A stretch of DNA of 56,789 nt from JAVBLF01 sp031553675. Its GTDB lineage: Bacteria > Bacillota > Clostridia > Christensenellales > CALWSW01. Below, piece by piece: positions 1-8,753 of the stretch. The DNA is taken from the NCBI GenBank assembly GCA_031553675.1, contig JAVBLF010000049.1:1-56789 (forward strand), written 5' to 3'. Both the position numbers and the translations under genes were made by a program. Position 1 is the first letter of the stretch. Each line of letters begins with the position of its first letter. The notes below the pieces were generated by a model. It was not told where the DNA came from. It worked only from the letters and a program-made list of their open reading frames with translations, and ran no database searches.

Positions 1-74
1 CGGCGCATAGCGGTCTGTTCGGGGTGTTTGCGAACTCGTTTCTGATCGCGGCGCGAAAGGAGAGCCCTGCATGA
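1..74 (+). CDS. C-terminal fragment of a probable SAM-dependent methyltransferase
   Basis: Only the last 23 codons are in the window, read in frame from base 3. They end in LFGVFANSFLIAARKESPA, which resembles the closing beta-strand of class I SAM methyltransferases found in glycan loci (typically G-x-F-A-N-S-F-L-I). The TGA stop at 72-74 overlaps the ATG of the next gene (ATGA), so the two are translationally coupled. The family call is inference from a short tail; the reading frame itself is well supported by the coupling. Confidence 0.5.
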   Translation, partial: AHSGLFGVFANSFLIAARKESPA

Positions 75-1777
75 AGACGCTTTTCGTCAAGCATTCGTCC
101 TTGCGCAATCCGCGCTACTGTGTCCGGACGCTGATCGTCGAGGCGGCCGATGGAACGCGCAGCGTCCGCAAACAGGCCACCTATCCCGAAGGACAGGCGC
201 ATCTCGCCGAAATTGTCGCGGGCGCAAAGCGGCTGGCAGGGCATGCGGGCGCGTTTTCAATCGCGCCGTGCGTATGGGAGGGCGGCGACGTCGTGTCGCC
301 CTTCATCGCGGGCGAGACGCTCGAAACGCGGCTCTGTGCCCTGCTCGACGCAGCGGACGACGAGGCGGTCTACGCGCTTCTCGACCGCTTTCGCGAGGCC
401 CTGTGCTCCATGGGCGTCGCGTCGCACGACCCCCGCGAAAATCCGGTGTTTCGCTCCTGCCTGCTCTCTGAATCGCTCACGCTGGGCGAAATGGAATCGG
501 GAGGGGAGATGGACTGCCTTCCGATCGCGCCGCTCGATCTCGTGCCGAGCAACGTGATCGAAACGGGGGAAGGGGCATGGGTCGTGATCGATCCGGAGTG
601 GGTATTCGATTTTCCCGTGCCGCTCCATTTTGTGCTTTACCGCGCCATCGCGGGCCTGGAGCGCGCGCGACACACCGACCGCGGGCTGAGCCAGGCGCAA
701 ATGCTCTATCACTTCGGCATTTTGCCCGAAGAAGCATTGCGCTACGAAGCCTGGGAGCAAGCGTTTTCCGCGCGGATCGTCGAGCCGGATGGCCTCCTCG
801 CAGTGAAAGCGCGCTACGAGTACCCGGTCGCACGCCTCGATGCTTCCGCCCCCAGCGGCGACGGCTATGCGCCGATCGCCTTCTCTCGCGTCTACTTCGA
901 TCGGGGCGCGGGGTTTCGCGAGGAGGACTCGGTCCGGATCGCGACGAGGAGCGGCGGAATCTTTCACTGGGCGTGGGATTTGGGGGAGGGCGCGCCGTTT
1001 CGGGCTCTGCGTTTCGACCCTTCAGAAGGTCGTTTCGTCTACCTCTCTGTGAATCGGGCCGCGTGGCGGGACGACGCAGGCGAATGGCATGATTTCGCAG
1101 GCTGCGAACATAACGGTTGGCCCTGGGAAGAGGGGCTGGTCTTCGCGTCGCTCGACCCCTGGGTCACGTACACAGCGCCGCCCGATCGGACGGTGTGCAG
1201 CGTCGCGCTCGAAGGCGCATGGCGCTATCTCGCCCCGAAAGAGTTCGAGGAAAGCTTGCTGCTGTCTCGGGTGGCGCATTGGCAGATCGCGCACGGAAAC
1301 GGGGCGGCGGCTGGCCCGGCCTTTCGCGACCTGCTCGCCTGGCAGAAAGCGTTCTGGCAGGAGCGCCTGTCGGAAGCGGAATCGCAGGCCCAAAAAAACC
1401 ACGCCCTGGCAGGCGCGGAATCGGAAGCGCGAAAGCGCGTCGAAGCGGTGCTCTGTACGCGCGAGGAAGCTTGGGCGCAGGCAGAGCGCGAAAGGGCGCG
1501 CGAGCGCGAGGCGCTCGACAGGGAGCGCGAAGCGTTGAGTGGGCGGCTTGCGAGCGCCGAGAGCAGTTTGGCGAGCCAACTGCAAGCGATCGAAGAAGCA
1601 CGCCAGCGCGAAAGTGAGCTTCGGCTCGCGTTGGCGCAACGCGAAGGGGCCAACGCCGCACTACGACACCAGCTTGATGAGCTGCAAGCGCGCTTCAGTT
1701 GGCGCGTCATGGAACAACCGCGCAAGATTTACGCAACCCTTCGACGCCACATACACAGCGACGACCCGCAGCATTGA
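71..1777 (+). CDS. Kinase-like / beta-sandwich / coiled-coil protein of a probable glycan locus
   Basis: A 568-residue soluble protein. Residues about 150-190 carry a kinase-like catalytic loop (LDLVPSN, D156 and N161) followed by VVIDPEW (D174), as in phosphotransferases of the aminoglycoside or LPS-kinase type. Residues about 265-390 (YFDRGAGFREEDS and following) resemble the beta-sandwich module found beside glycosyltransferases in rhamnan-type surface polysaccharide loci. Residues about 420-555 are Glu/Arg/Ala-rich and predicted coiled coil. The ATG is preceded by AAAGGAGAGC and overlaps the stop of the upstream methyltransferase fragment. A role in glycan modification or chain-length control is inferred from domain mix and neighbour; activity is unproven and the nucleotide-binding lysine is not obvious. 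Confidence 0.7.
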   Translation: MKTLFVKHSSLRNPRYCVRTLIVEAADGTRSVRKQATYPEGQAHLAEIVAGAKRLAGHAGAFSIAPCVWEGGDVVSPFIAGETLETRLCALLDAADDEAVYALLDRFREALCSMGVASHDPRENPVFRSCLLSESLTLGEMESGGEMDCLPIAPLDLVPSNVIETGEGAWVVIDPEWVFDFPVPLHFVLYRAIAGLERARHTDRGLSQAQMLYHFGILPEEALRYEAWEQAFSARIVEPDGLLAVKARYEYPVARLDASAPSGDGYAPIAFSRVYFDRGAGFREEDSVRIATRSGGIFHWAWDLGEGAPFRALRFDPSEGRFVYLSVNRAAWRDDAGEWHDFAGCEHNGWPWEEGLVFASLDPWVTYTAPPDRTVCSVALEGAWRYLAPKEFEESLLLSRVAHWQIAHGNGAAAGPAFRDLLAWQKAFWQERLSEAESQAQKNHALAGAESEARKRVEAVLCTREEAWAQAERERAREREALDREREALSGRLASAESSLASQLQAIEEARQRESELRLALAQREGANAALRHQLDELQARFSWRVMEQPRKIYATLRRHIHSDDPQH

Positions 1778-1784
1778 CCCAAGC

Positions 1785-2465
1785 TCAAAAGAGGGCCATC
1801 AGCAGGATCAGGGGGAAGGCGATGCGCAGATTGCGCCCGCACACCAGATAGACAGCGCCCATGAGCGCGCACTGTGCGGCGGCGACAAGACCATGCGGCA
1901 TGCCGTGGAGGAGGAGCTGTGCCCCGCCCCAGACCAGGAAGATGGCGATTGCGCCCCATGGAATCCGTGGGTTGCCCGACAGGCGGTTGCCGGCTTCTTG
2001 CGCGAAGGCGATGCCCAGCACGAACACGATGCACCGAAAGGCGCTGTAAGCAATCTCAAAGAAAAACGCGAACGTCGAAAAGCTGGGGTGGTTTTGACGC
2101 GCTTCGGACAGGGCGTGCACCATGTAGATCTGCCCGCCCCAGCGCCAGACCGAAAGCGCCACCGACGCGGCGACCAGGATCAGCGCGAGAAACCACTGCT
2201 TCGACGTCGGCCAGCGGTTGGCGGCAAACACATCGTAGTGCATGGCAGATTTGGCGCGTGCGACGAAGACGATGGCCAACAGAAGCCAAATTGCGATCAC
2301 CGTTGACCAGTGGGTCGCGTATTGCACAAGCCCCCAAACCGGGAGCGGAAAATCGAACAGGCGCGGCTCGATCTGAAGGAGGAGCCAGCCAACGCCAAGA
2401 AAAGCAAACATGATCCCTGCGAAAAAAATGAGTCCAATGCCTGACGCCTTGCCTTTTCGCTGCAT
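1785..2465 (-). CDS. Polytopic membrane protein, function unknown
   Basis: A 226-residue protein with about six or seven hydrophobic segments (near residues 8-28, 48-68, 88-106, 130-155, 170-188, 196-225). It starts at an ATG preceded by AAAGGATCTACGC. It is convergent with the kinase-like gene, with only 7 bp between the stop codons. A late segment carries HGMPHG between membrane helices, which could be a functional polar motif, but I do not recognise the family. It is not part of an evident operon. Confidence 0.6.
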   Translation of the reverse strand: MQRKGKASGIGLIFFAGIMFAFLGVGWLLLQIEPRLFDFPLPVWGLVQYATHWSTVIAIWLLLAIVFVARAKSAMHYDVFAANRWPTSKQWFLALILVAASVALSVWRWGGQIYMVHALSEARQNHPSFSTFAFFFEIAYSAFRCIVFVLGIAFAQEAGNRLSGNPRIPWGAIAIFLVWGGAQLLLHGMPHGLVAAAQCALMGAVYLVCGRNLRIAFPLILLMALF

Positions 2466-2748
2466 GCGTAGATCCTTTCAAACATTGAAATTTGGTATGC
2501 ATTGCATCATTCGAATGTGTACAGTTTACAACAGATGTCGCCACGATTTCAAGCGATCCATGGCAAATGCGATCGAATTCTGTTCCATTATGACGTGCGC
2601 CGTGTGGAATTGTATAGGTCAATTTAGATATTCCATATTTCGCACGAACATAAGCGGATCAATGCTTCATTCATAAACCGGTTTCAATAAATGAGTTCCG
2701 TTTAACAAAAAAGAGACCGAAAGAACCATTCTTATCCTTGATCGGCGG
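2466..2748. other. AT-rich intergenic stretch
   Basis: This 283-bp stretch is clearly more AT-rich than its surroundings. It holds the upstream region of the minus-strand membrane protein and the tail of the lipoprotein transcript. I see no convincing open frame, terminator hairpin or repeat in it. Confidence 0.5.
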
Positions 2749-3597
2749 CTATTGCAGCTCCATCGCATCGACTTCTTGCGCGTTGAGCGCCTCGGGCGGG
2801 ATCGGGAAGTCGGCGGCCTGATCGATCTGCGACATGGTCATTTGCATGGTGAAGGTGTCGATTTCCATCGCCGTCGCGAGGCTGTCCATTTTTTGCATCA
2901 TGCTCTTCATGATCTCGGTCATGTCGCACGCAAACTGGATGGGGTAGTCGTTCTTTTTGTCGATCCAGATCGTGATGGGCATGTCGCCGAGGTCGTCCAG
3001 CGATGCGCCGGCGTCCTCAAGCTGGGACTCACCGAGACCGGCCTGTTCCAAAAGGGCGTTCTGGGCAAGGACCGTTTTGATGGAGTCGCCCGAGATGACC
3101 CCTGTGATCCGGTGGCAGTCGTATGCACCGATGGTTTCGGAGCCATCGAGCTTGAAATTTCTGGCGTTGTCGAGGTAGAGTTGCATGTCGGCCTGGGAGT
3201 CGAGTGTCTTGGCGCCGGCGGCGGGGTCGGCGATCGGCGATTTGAACCATGCGCCTGCCACATAGGAGTAGACGAAGCTCTCGTCCATGTACATATCGAG
3301 GTTGAGTGGCATGCCGAAAAGTTGCATCTCCATCGCGGCCTTGATCTTTTTCGGCGCCGTGAACACCGTCATATCCATCGTCATGCCGATGTCCATCCCC
3401 GTGGGCGCTGCGTTCTGCTGGGATCCCTTGCCGACGCGCAAGGTCATCTGTGTGTGCATGTCGTAGTTCTTCATGTTTGCGGAGCTTTGCCGGGCTTTTG
3501 CGATCAAAGCGGTGGGATCGGCCGAGCCGCACGCTGCGAGCGCGAGCGCCATCAAAATCGCCAGCAGGAGGCATACCGCCTGTCGAACCTGTTTCAT
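2749..3597 (-). CDS. Secreted lipoprotein, LppX/LolA-like (DUF6612-like)
   Basis: A 282-residue lipoprotein. The signal peptide MKQVRQAVCLLLAILMALAL leads to a lipobox ending at C23 (ALAAC), giving membrane anchoring after cleavage. The body has the alternating beta pattern with repeated 'measure and convert' strands typical of LppX/LolA-fold lipoproteins in Clostridia (SANMKNYDMHTQMTLRV, then ITIWIDKKNDYPIQ). The start at 3597 is chosen because AGGAGAAGG sits just upstream; an earlier in-frame ATG lacks both this site and a proper signal peptide. The ligand is unknown. It stands alone between a membrane protein and a transporter. Confidence 0.75.
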   Translation of the reverse strand: MKQVRQAVCLLLAILMALALAACGSADPTALIAKARQSSANMKNYDMHTQMTLRVGKGSQQNAAPTGMDIGMTMDMTVFTAPKKIKAAMEMQLFGMPLNLDMYMDESFVYSYVAGAWFKSPIADPAAGAKTLDSQADMQLYLDNARNFKLDGSETIGAYDCHRITGVISGDSIKTVLAQNALLEQAGLGESQLEDAGASLDDLGDMPITIWIDKKNDYPIQFACDMTEIMKSMMQKMDSLATAMEIDTFTMQMTMSQIDQAADFPIPPEALNAQEVDAMELQ

Positions 3598-3742
3598 TTT
3601 CCTTCTCCTTTGTTGAGGAACCGCTTCCAAGGTTGCGAGCCTTTACACCCCAATGATGTATGCTAACATACTAACAAATTTTGGGCAAAAAAGCAAATTG
3701 CTTTGCGGCAGACACCCGCTCCACTTCTTTAGGAACAAACGC

Positions 3743-3772
3743 AAAAAAGTGCCCGTAATAGGGCACTTTTTT
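3743..3772 (-). terminator. Rho-independent terminator of the sodium symporter gene
   Basis: A perfect stem, AAAAAAGTGCCC pairing with GGGCACTTTTTT around a six-base loop, lies 12 bp past the symporter stop. The T-run works on the minus strand; the A/T symmetry could also stop plus-strand transcription. Confidence 0.85.
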
Positions 3773-3784
3773 GGAAAAAGCGGT

Positions 3785-5131
3785 TTACGCGAGTGAGCCG
3801 AGGAATTCGACGAGTTTGATGATGAAGACGGCGAGGATCAGCAGGGGGGACAACCACTTGATGCAAGCCTTCCAAATGGCGATGTAGCTGAACTTGATCC
3901 GTCCATCGTTCGTGATCTCGCGGATGGGTTCGTCAAATTTCCAGACCCAGCCGATCATGATGCACATCAGCATGCCGCCAATGGGCATCAGGATGTAGTC
4001 GGGAATGAACTCCATCCAGCCGCCAATGGTCATGGGGCCGATCATGATGCCGCCGAGGATCGATCCGTTGCAGAGGGAATAGATCGCGCCGAGCACCGTC
4101 GTCGAGACGCCGAGGATGGCGAGCGACTTGTTGCGGCTCCAGTTCCATTCGTCCATCGTGAAGGAGATCGTGCACTCGAGCAACGAGATCGCGCTCGTCA
4201 GCGCGGCGAAGAGCAGCAGGACGAAAAAGAGTGTACCAAACAGTCCGCCCGCAGGCATTTTTTCGAAGACCTTCGGGAGGGTCATGAAGGCGAGGCCCGC
4301 GCCGGAATTGGGCTCGATGCCCATCGCGAAGACGGCGGGGAAGATCGCGAAGCCGGCCATGAGGGCGGCCGAGGTGTCGAGCAGCGGGACGACGATCGCT
4401 TGTTTGGGCAGGTTTTCCTGTTTGTTGAGGTAGCTGCCGTACGTGATCATCGCGCCCATGCCGAGGCTGAGCGAGAAGAAGCACTGCCCCAGTGCCGCCG
4501 GAACGGACTTGGCGAAGGAGAAGCCCGCCTCCGGATCGGTGTTGGCGAACATGAACTTCAATCCCTCTGTCGCGCCCGGAAGCGTGACAGAGCGGATGAT
4601 GACGACGATCAGGATGATGAAGATCGAGGGCATCATGACCTTGGAAGCTGCTTCGATCGACGACGCGCCCTTTGCGCAGAAGAAGACGACGAGGGCGGCG
4701 AAGATCAAGTGCCATACCAGCGCTTCGGTTCCGCCGATGAACGCGCCGAAATCGAGATTGGCAGCGGCGCCGGTCGGCGAGGACACGATGTACTTGATGA
4801 CCCAGCCACCGATGACATTGTAATACGAGACGATCAAAAAGGGTGTGAGGATGGCCATGACGCCGACGAAGGAGAATCGTTTGTCAATTTTCCGGTAGGC
4901 GCCGAGGGGGTTGAGTTGTGTGCGGCGACCGAGTGCAAATTCGCCGAGCATGACGGGAATGCCGAGGACTGCGATGAAGATAAGATAGCAGATGAGAAAG
5001 AGGAAACCGCCGTTTTGGCCCAGTAGGTAAGGGAACTTCCAGATGTTACCCAACCCGATGGCAGATCCGGCGGCAGCGAGGACAAAGCCTATGCTCGATC
5101 CCCATTGGCCACGTTTATTGTTGTCGCCCAT
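3785..5131 (-). CDS. Sodium-dependent transporter, NSS/SNF (LeuT) family
   Basis: A 448-residue membrane protein of about 11-12 helices that should co-transport an amino acid or amine with sodium. The family signature is near the N-terminus: WGSSIGFVLAAAGSAIGLGN followed by IWKFPYLLGQNGG, corresponding to the unwound TM1 substrate and sodium site. Length matches bacterial NSS proteins with 11-12 helices. A promoter lies at 5211-5239. The ATG has no clear Shine-Dalgarno immediately upstream, but the leader contains a GGAGGC/GCCTCC stem. The substrate cannot be told from sequence; tryptophan, tyrosine or other neutral amino acids are typical for the family. Confidence 0.9.
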   Translation of the reverse strand: MGDNNKRGQWGSSIGFVLAAAGSAIGLGNIWKFPYLLGQNGGFLFLICYLIFIAVLGIPVMLGEFALGRRTQLNPLGAYRKIDKRFSFVGVMAILTPFLIVSYYNVIGGWVIKYIVSSPTGAAANLDFGAFIGGTEALVWHLIFAALVVFFCAKGASSIEAASKVMMPSIFIILIVVIIRSVTLPGATEGLKFMFANTDPEAGFSFAKSVPAALGQCFFSLSLGMGAMITYGSYLNKQENLPKQAIVVPLLDTSAALMAGFAIFPAVFAMGIEPNSGAGLAFMTLPKVFEKMPAGGLFGTLFFVLLLFAALTSAISLLECTISFTMDEWNWSRNKSLAILGVSTTVLGAIYSLCNGSILGGIMIGPMTIGGWMEFIPDYILMPIGGMLMCIMIGWVWKFDEPIREITNDGRIKFSYIAIWKACIKWLSPLLILAVFIIKLVEFLGSLA

Positions 5132-5167
5132 AGTTGTTTTTTCGTGCAGCGCGCCCAGCGGGATAGT

Positions 5168-5189
5168 GGAGGCGCTGACGAAAGCCTCC
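5168..5189 (-). promoter_or_regulatory. GGAGGC/GCCTCC stem in the symporter leader
   Basis: A 6-bp perfect stem with a 10-base loop lies in the transcribed leader of the sodium symporter, and its strands include an AGGAGG-like sequence. It may affect translation. The role is a guess. Confidence 0.3.
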
Positions 5190-5210
5190 TTTCTATAGGT
5201 TCAATAATTA

Positions 5211-5239
5211 ATTATAAAAAATGTCATCCCGCAATTCAA
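5211..5239 (-). promoter_or_regulatory. Promoter of the sodium symporter gene
   Basis: On the minus strand TTGAAT (5234-5239) is followed after 17 bp by a perfect TATAAT (5211-5216). The predicted start point is near 5204, giving a leader of about 70 nt. Confidence 0.7.
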
Positions 5240-5325
5240 GTGTTATTTGGCTCACAAGCTCTTTGGATGGCAAAACGGAAGAAGGGAAGCGCATTTTGGC
5301 TCTGTGCCCGCGCCTGACGTATAAT

Positions 5326-5489
5326 AGACCTGTCCGGGAACCCGCTTTCGTTAGATTTCCGAGCAAATATTTCGTTATGCAAGAAAGCACCGACGACGCA
5401 TAATCGAAGAAGTTCTGCTAGGAGGCGCTGACGCGGCAGAGCGGAATATTTGCCGGATAGATGCCGGAATGGGGTTTCCGGACAGGTCT
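5326..5489 (-). mobile_element. Small inverted-repeat element, copy A (MITE-like)
   Basis: A 164-bp non-coding element with 18-bp terminal inverted repeats of the form AGACCTGTCCGGAAACCC (one mismatch at the left end). It is about nine-tenths identical to copy C and shares its length; copy B is shorter. It lies in the opposite orientation to both. Flanking ATAA on each side could be a target duplication. There is no transposase gene in it or in the window, so it is non-autonomous if mobile. Confidence 0.75.
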
Positions 5490-5541
5490 AATAAATGCGA
5501 TGCTTGGTCGAATGACGGGAAACGAAGGTGAGGGGAGCCGC

Positions 5542-6621
5542 ATGCATGTGAATGGTTCGCTCCGCGAAACGATCGAGGCGCTGCCTTTGCGGCCGGGTTG
5601 CTACATCTTTCGGGACGGTCGGGGGGCCATCCTCTACATCGGCAAGTCGAAGTGCCTGAGGGCAAGGGTCAAGAGCTACTTTCGCCCTGGTCAAAGCGGC
5701 AAACTCGCGCGGCTGCAATTCGAAATCCGCGCGCTCGAGATCGTCGAGACCGAGACGGAAACCGACGCGCTGCTTCTCGAATGCGAAATGGTCAAAGCGC
5801 ACCGCCCGCCCTACAACGCACAGATGAAGGCCGACGAAGTCTACCCCTACCTCTGCATGGACGAGACACAGGATTGTCCCGGCCTCTTTGTCGCGGCAGA
5901 GCCGCGCGATCGCTGGCGATCGGTCGGATGCTTTACGTCCGAAGCCGATGCGCGGCGTACGATCGAAAGGCTCAACCTCGTTTGGAAAACGCCGCTCTGT
6001 GAGCAGACGGATATCGGCAGGCGGACAGGCCCCTGCTTTCACGGCGCGATCGGGCGGTGCAGCGCGCCTTGCTGTGGCGGGGTGACGGAAAGAACCCACC
6101 GCAAACGACTTTCCGAGGCGTTCGCCCTCTTCGAGAGGCAGGACGAAGTCGCGGTCGGGCGGGTCGAAACGGCGATGGCGCGTCTGGAGCGCGACATGAA
6201 GCGCCTTTCGGACGCGATGCAATTCGAGCGGGCGCAAAGCTGTGCCGAAGCGATCGCAGATCTGCGGGGCTTGTTGCAAAAAAGCCGCCGGTTTCGCGCG
6301 GATTGGAGCGGGGAGGTATTCGTCTATTTTCGCGCGTATCGGGAAGATGGCTTTTCGCTCTTCTACTTGCGCGACGGGGTTTTGCTCGATCGGGCGCGCT
6401 TTCCGTTGGACGTCGATGGAGACGATTTGCGCCGCTTTGCCGAATCGATCGAAGCGGGGCGGGCCCCTTTGCGCGACCCCGACTGCGCCCGCTACCTCCT
6501 CAGCGCACGGGCGGACAAGCTCTTTGTCACGCGTCCGGCTGCGGACGGCGTTGAGGCGCTGCGCGACTGGTTGCACGACCGCGCGCGCGAGTTCGTCGCG
6601 CCTTCGTCGTCGTGCGTTTGA
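5542..6621 (+). CDS. UvrC-like GIY-YIG nuclease lacking the C-terminal nuclease half
   Basis: A 359-residue protein matching only the front of UvrC (usually about 600 residues). It has a GIY-YIG nuclease domain (GCYIF at 19-23, LYIGKS at 31-36, E80, RPPYN at 88-92), then cysteines C153, C165, C173 and C177, then a UVR motif about 206-245 (QFERAQSCAEAI). The cysteine spacing 12-8-4 equals that of the iron-sulfur site described for E. coli UvrC. The RNase-H-like 5' incision domain and helix-hairpin-helix are absent. It may make a single 3'-type incision, like Cho, in damage repair. The start at 5542 follows GAGGGGAGCCGC; an upstream in-frame ATG lies inside the mobile element and is unlikely. 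Confidence 0.8.
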   Translation: MHVNGSLRETIEALPLRPGCYIFRDGRGAILYIGKSKCLRARVKSYFRPGQSGKLARLQFEIRALEIVETETETDALLLECEMVKAHRPPYNAQMKADEVYPYLCMDETQDCPGLFVAAEPRDRWRSVGCFTSEADARRTIERLNLVWKTPLCEQTDIGRRTGPCFHGAIGRCSAPCCGGVTERTHRKRLSEAFALFERQDEVAVGRVETAMARLERDMKRLSDAMQFERAQSCAEAIADLRGLLQKSRRFRADWSGEVFVYFRAYREDGFSLFYLRDGVLLDRARFPLDVDGDDLRRFAESIEAGRAPLRDPDCARYLLSARADKLFVTRPAADGVEALRDWLHDRAREFVAPSSSCV

Positions 6622-6687
6622 CGCACGTGCACCGCAAAAAAAGCGCGCGCTTTTCTTTTCGAAAGAAGTGCGCGCGCGACGTTGGCT

Positions 6688-7953
6688 CTATCGCAAGCCG
6701 AAGCGGGCGCCCGTCCCGAGTTGGCTTTCGATGCGGAGCAATTGGTTGTACTTGGCAACGCGATCGGACCGAGACGGCGCACCCGCCTTGATCTGCCCGG
6801 CGTTGAGCGCGACGGCGAGATCCGCGATGAAGGGGTCTTCGCTCTCGCCGCTCCGGTGGGAGATCACGACGGCATAGCCGTTGGCCTGCGCGAGGTGGAC
6901 GGCGTCCATCGTTTCGGACAGTGTGCCGATCTGGTTGAGCTTGATGAGAATGGCGTTGGCGATCTCGCCCTCGATGCCCTTTTGCAGGCGCTTTGTGTTC
7001 GTGACGAAGAGGTCGTCGCCCACGAGCTGCACGCGATCGCCCAGACGTTTCGTCAGTTCGGCCCAGCCTTCCCAGTCTTCTTCGGCCAGTCCGTCCTCGA
7101 TCGACAGAATCGGGTAGGCATCGACCCACTTTTCCCACAGCGCGATCAGTTCGCCGCGATCAAAGGATTTGCCGCTCTTCCAGAATTCATAGCGGCCATC
7201 GCCCGTGTGCATTTCGGTCGCCGCGACATCGAGCGCGATGCCCATCTTGCCTTGGTAGCCCGCCCGTTCGATCGCCGTGGCGATCAGTTCGAGCGCTTCC
7301 TCGTCGTCGCTGAGCTGGGGCGCAAAACCGCCTTCGTCGCCAACCGCCGTCGAAAGGCCGCGTTCGCGCAGCACGGTTTTGAGCGTATGGAAGACCTCCG
7401 CGCCTTGCCGCAGCGCTTCTTGAAAGCTCGTCGCGCGGTCGGGCAGTATCATGCACTCTTGCAGGTTGACGCTGTTGTCGGCGTGGCGGCCGCCGTTGAG
7501 TATGTTCATCATCGGCAAGGGCAATAGGCAGGCCGACGTGCCGCCCAGGTAACGGTAGAGCGGCAGGTCGAGCTGTTGCGCGCAGGATCGCGCGACGGCC
7601 ATCGACACGCCGAGCAGCGAGTTCGCGCCCAGGCGGGATTTGTTTTCCGTGCCGTCGAGGGCGATCAGTGTCTCGTCGATCAGGCGTTGCTGGAGGGCGT
7701 CGCGTCCGATGAGCGCGGAAGCGATCGGGCCATCGACGTGGCCGACAGCCTGCAAAACGCTCTTGCCGTTGTAGGCGTCGCCGCCGTCGCGCAGCTCGAT
7801 CGCCTCGAATGCGCCCGTCGATGCGCCGGACGGCACGATCGCCCGGCCTATGCCGCCGCCCTCCAACGCGACCTCGACCTCGACCGTCGGATTGCCGCGC
7901 GAATCGAGCACCTGCCGCCCTGCGACGTGCTGGATGCGAAAAGAACACTTCAT
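6688..7953 (-). CDS. eno: Enolase
   Basis: A 421-residue cytosolic glycolytic enzyme converting 2-phosphoglycerate to phosphoenolpyruvate. Diagnostic stretches are VLDSRGNPTVEVEV near the N-terminus, PSGASTGAFEA (flexible loop), GDEGGFAP (catalytic Glu), SIEDGLAEEDW (magnesium ligands), LIKLNQIGT (catalytic Lys) and SHRSGESED. Length is normal. The start at 7953 is chosen because GGGAGG lies 8 bases before it and the protein then begins MKCSFRIQHVAGR, as in other enolases. It stands alone, not with other glycolytic genes, and is convergent with the UvrC-like gene. Confidence 0.97.
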   Translation of the reverse strand: MKCSFRIQHVAGRQVLDSRGNPTVEVEVALEGGGIGRAIVPSGASTGAFEAIELRDGGDAYNGKSVLQAVGHVDGPIASALIGRDALQQRLIDETLIALDGTENKSRLGANSLLGVSMAVARSCAQQLDLPLYRYLGGTSACLLPLPMMNILNGGRHADNSVNLQECMILPDRATSFQEALRQGAEVFHTLKTVLRERGLSTAVGDEGGFAPQLSDDEEALELIATAIERAGYQGKMGIALDVAATEMHTGDGRYEFWKSGKSFDRGELIALWEKWVDAYPILSIEDGLAEEDWEGWAELTKRLGDRVQLVGDDLFVTNTKRLQKGIEGEIANAILIKLNQIGTLSETMDAVHLAQANGYAVVISHRSGESEDPFIADLAVALNAGQIKAGAPSRSDRVAKYNQLLRIESQLGTGARFGLR

Positions 7954-8059
7954 GACAAATGCCTCCCATAATGCGTTTTCCATAGCATGCGCAATTGGGC
8001 GGCTTTCTTTCCGTTTTCGCGATCGTTTGCGGCGTGGCTTTCGCTACAGGAACGCCGCA

Positions 8060-8088
8060 TTGCATCGCGGCTTCTTTTTCTGTACAAT
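8060..8088 (+). promoter_or_regulatory. Promoter of the VanZ gene
   Basis: TTGCAT (8060-8065), 17-bp spacer, TACAAT (8083-8088). It lies about 85 bp ahead of the VanZ start and inside the enolase-VanZ divergent gap. Confidence 0.6.
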
Positions 8089-8171
8089 ACCTATGTCTCT
8101 CGAAAAACGAGCCCCATGGCGACAGGACGCCGAAACATCTGCTGCAACTGCACAACGAAAGGAAACGGCGT

Positions 8172-8738
8172 ATGGTGAAACGCTCACATTCGATCAAGCG
8201 TGTTTTCTTCTATTTATTTGTCGTCTTGTATTTTCTCTTGCTGGCGAAAGCATTGCTGTTCAAATATGTCTCGCCCCTTGCGCTTTTGAGTGGGGAAAGA
8301 ACGATCACCCGAGCGCTGAATCTCGTTCCTTTCAAAACGATCAACGATTATTTCGCGGCGAACGCCAATGTATGGATCGCTTCGATGAATGTATTTGGAA
8401 ACATTTTGCTTTTCATCCCGCTGGGCATCTATGTGCAGGCCTTCAAGAAGAACAAAGCAATTCTCCCCTCCGTGGCCATCGTCTGTGTGGTGAGCATTTG
8501 CGTCGAACTCACGCAGTATGTCCTGGGGATCGGCGCCGCGGACATCGACGACGTCATTCTCAACGCGATCGGCGGAGGGATGGGCGTCCTGCTGTACCGG
8601 CTGCTGTTTGCGGTGTTGAAGGACGAAGGCAAGGTCGATACGGCCATCGTGCTGCTGTGGTGCATCGTCATAGCGCTCTGTCTGGCCTTGATGTGTTATC
8701 TCACCTATTATTTGGGTCTGAAAATCAGAATTTTTTAG
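8172..8738 (+). CDS. VanZ family membrane protein
   Basis: A 188-residue membrane protein with about four or five helices. The VanZ-type core is visible: NLVPFKTI, then NVFGNILLFIPLGIY, CVELTQYVLGIGAADIDDVILNAIGG. VanZ proteins are linked to teicoplanin resistance in enterococci, but most members are of unknown role in the envelope. The start at 8172 follows AAAGGAAACGGCGT and gives the basic N-terminus MVKRSHSIKR; longer in-frame starts lack a ribosome site. It is monocistronic, bounded by a promoter and a terminator. Confidence 0.88.
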   Translation: MVKRSHSIKRVFFYLFVVLYFLLLAKALLFKYVSPLALLSGERTITRALNLVPFKTINDYFAANANVWIASMNVFGNILLFIPLGIYVQAFKKNKAILPSVAIVCVVSICVELTQYVLGIGAADIDDVILNAIGGGMGVLLYRLLFAVLKDEGKVDTAIVLLWCIVIALCLALMCYLTYYLGLKIRIF

Positions 8739-8753
8739 CGGTCGCGCTATAAG

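Larger units (their letters stand above)
5132..5541. other. Intergenic region between symporter and UvrC-like gene
   Basis: This 410-bp gap holds the symporter leader and promoter (minus strand) and a complete copy of the small inverted-repeat element at 5326-5489. The remainder shows no gene. The ribosome site of the UvrC-like gene is GAGGGGAG at 5529-5537. Confidence 0.8.

Noticed and set aside
5168..5180. GGAGGCGCTGACG resembling the core of the small repeat element
   Set aside because: Only 13 bp match and the ends are missing; it may be chance or a relic, so it is not counted as a fourth copy.
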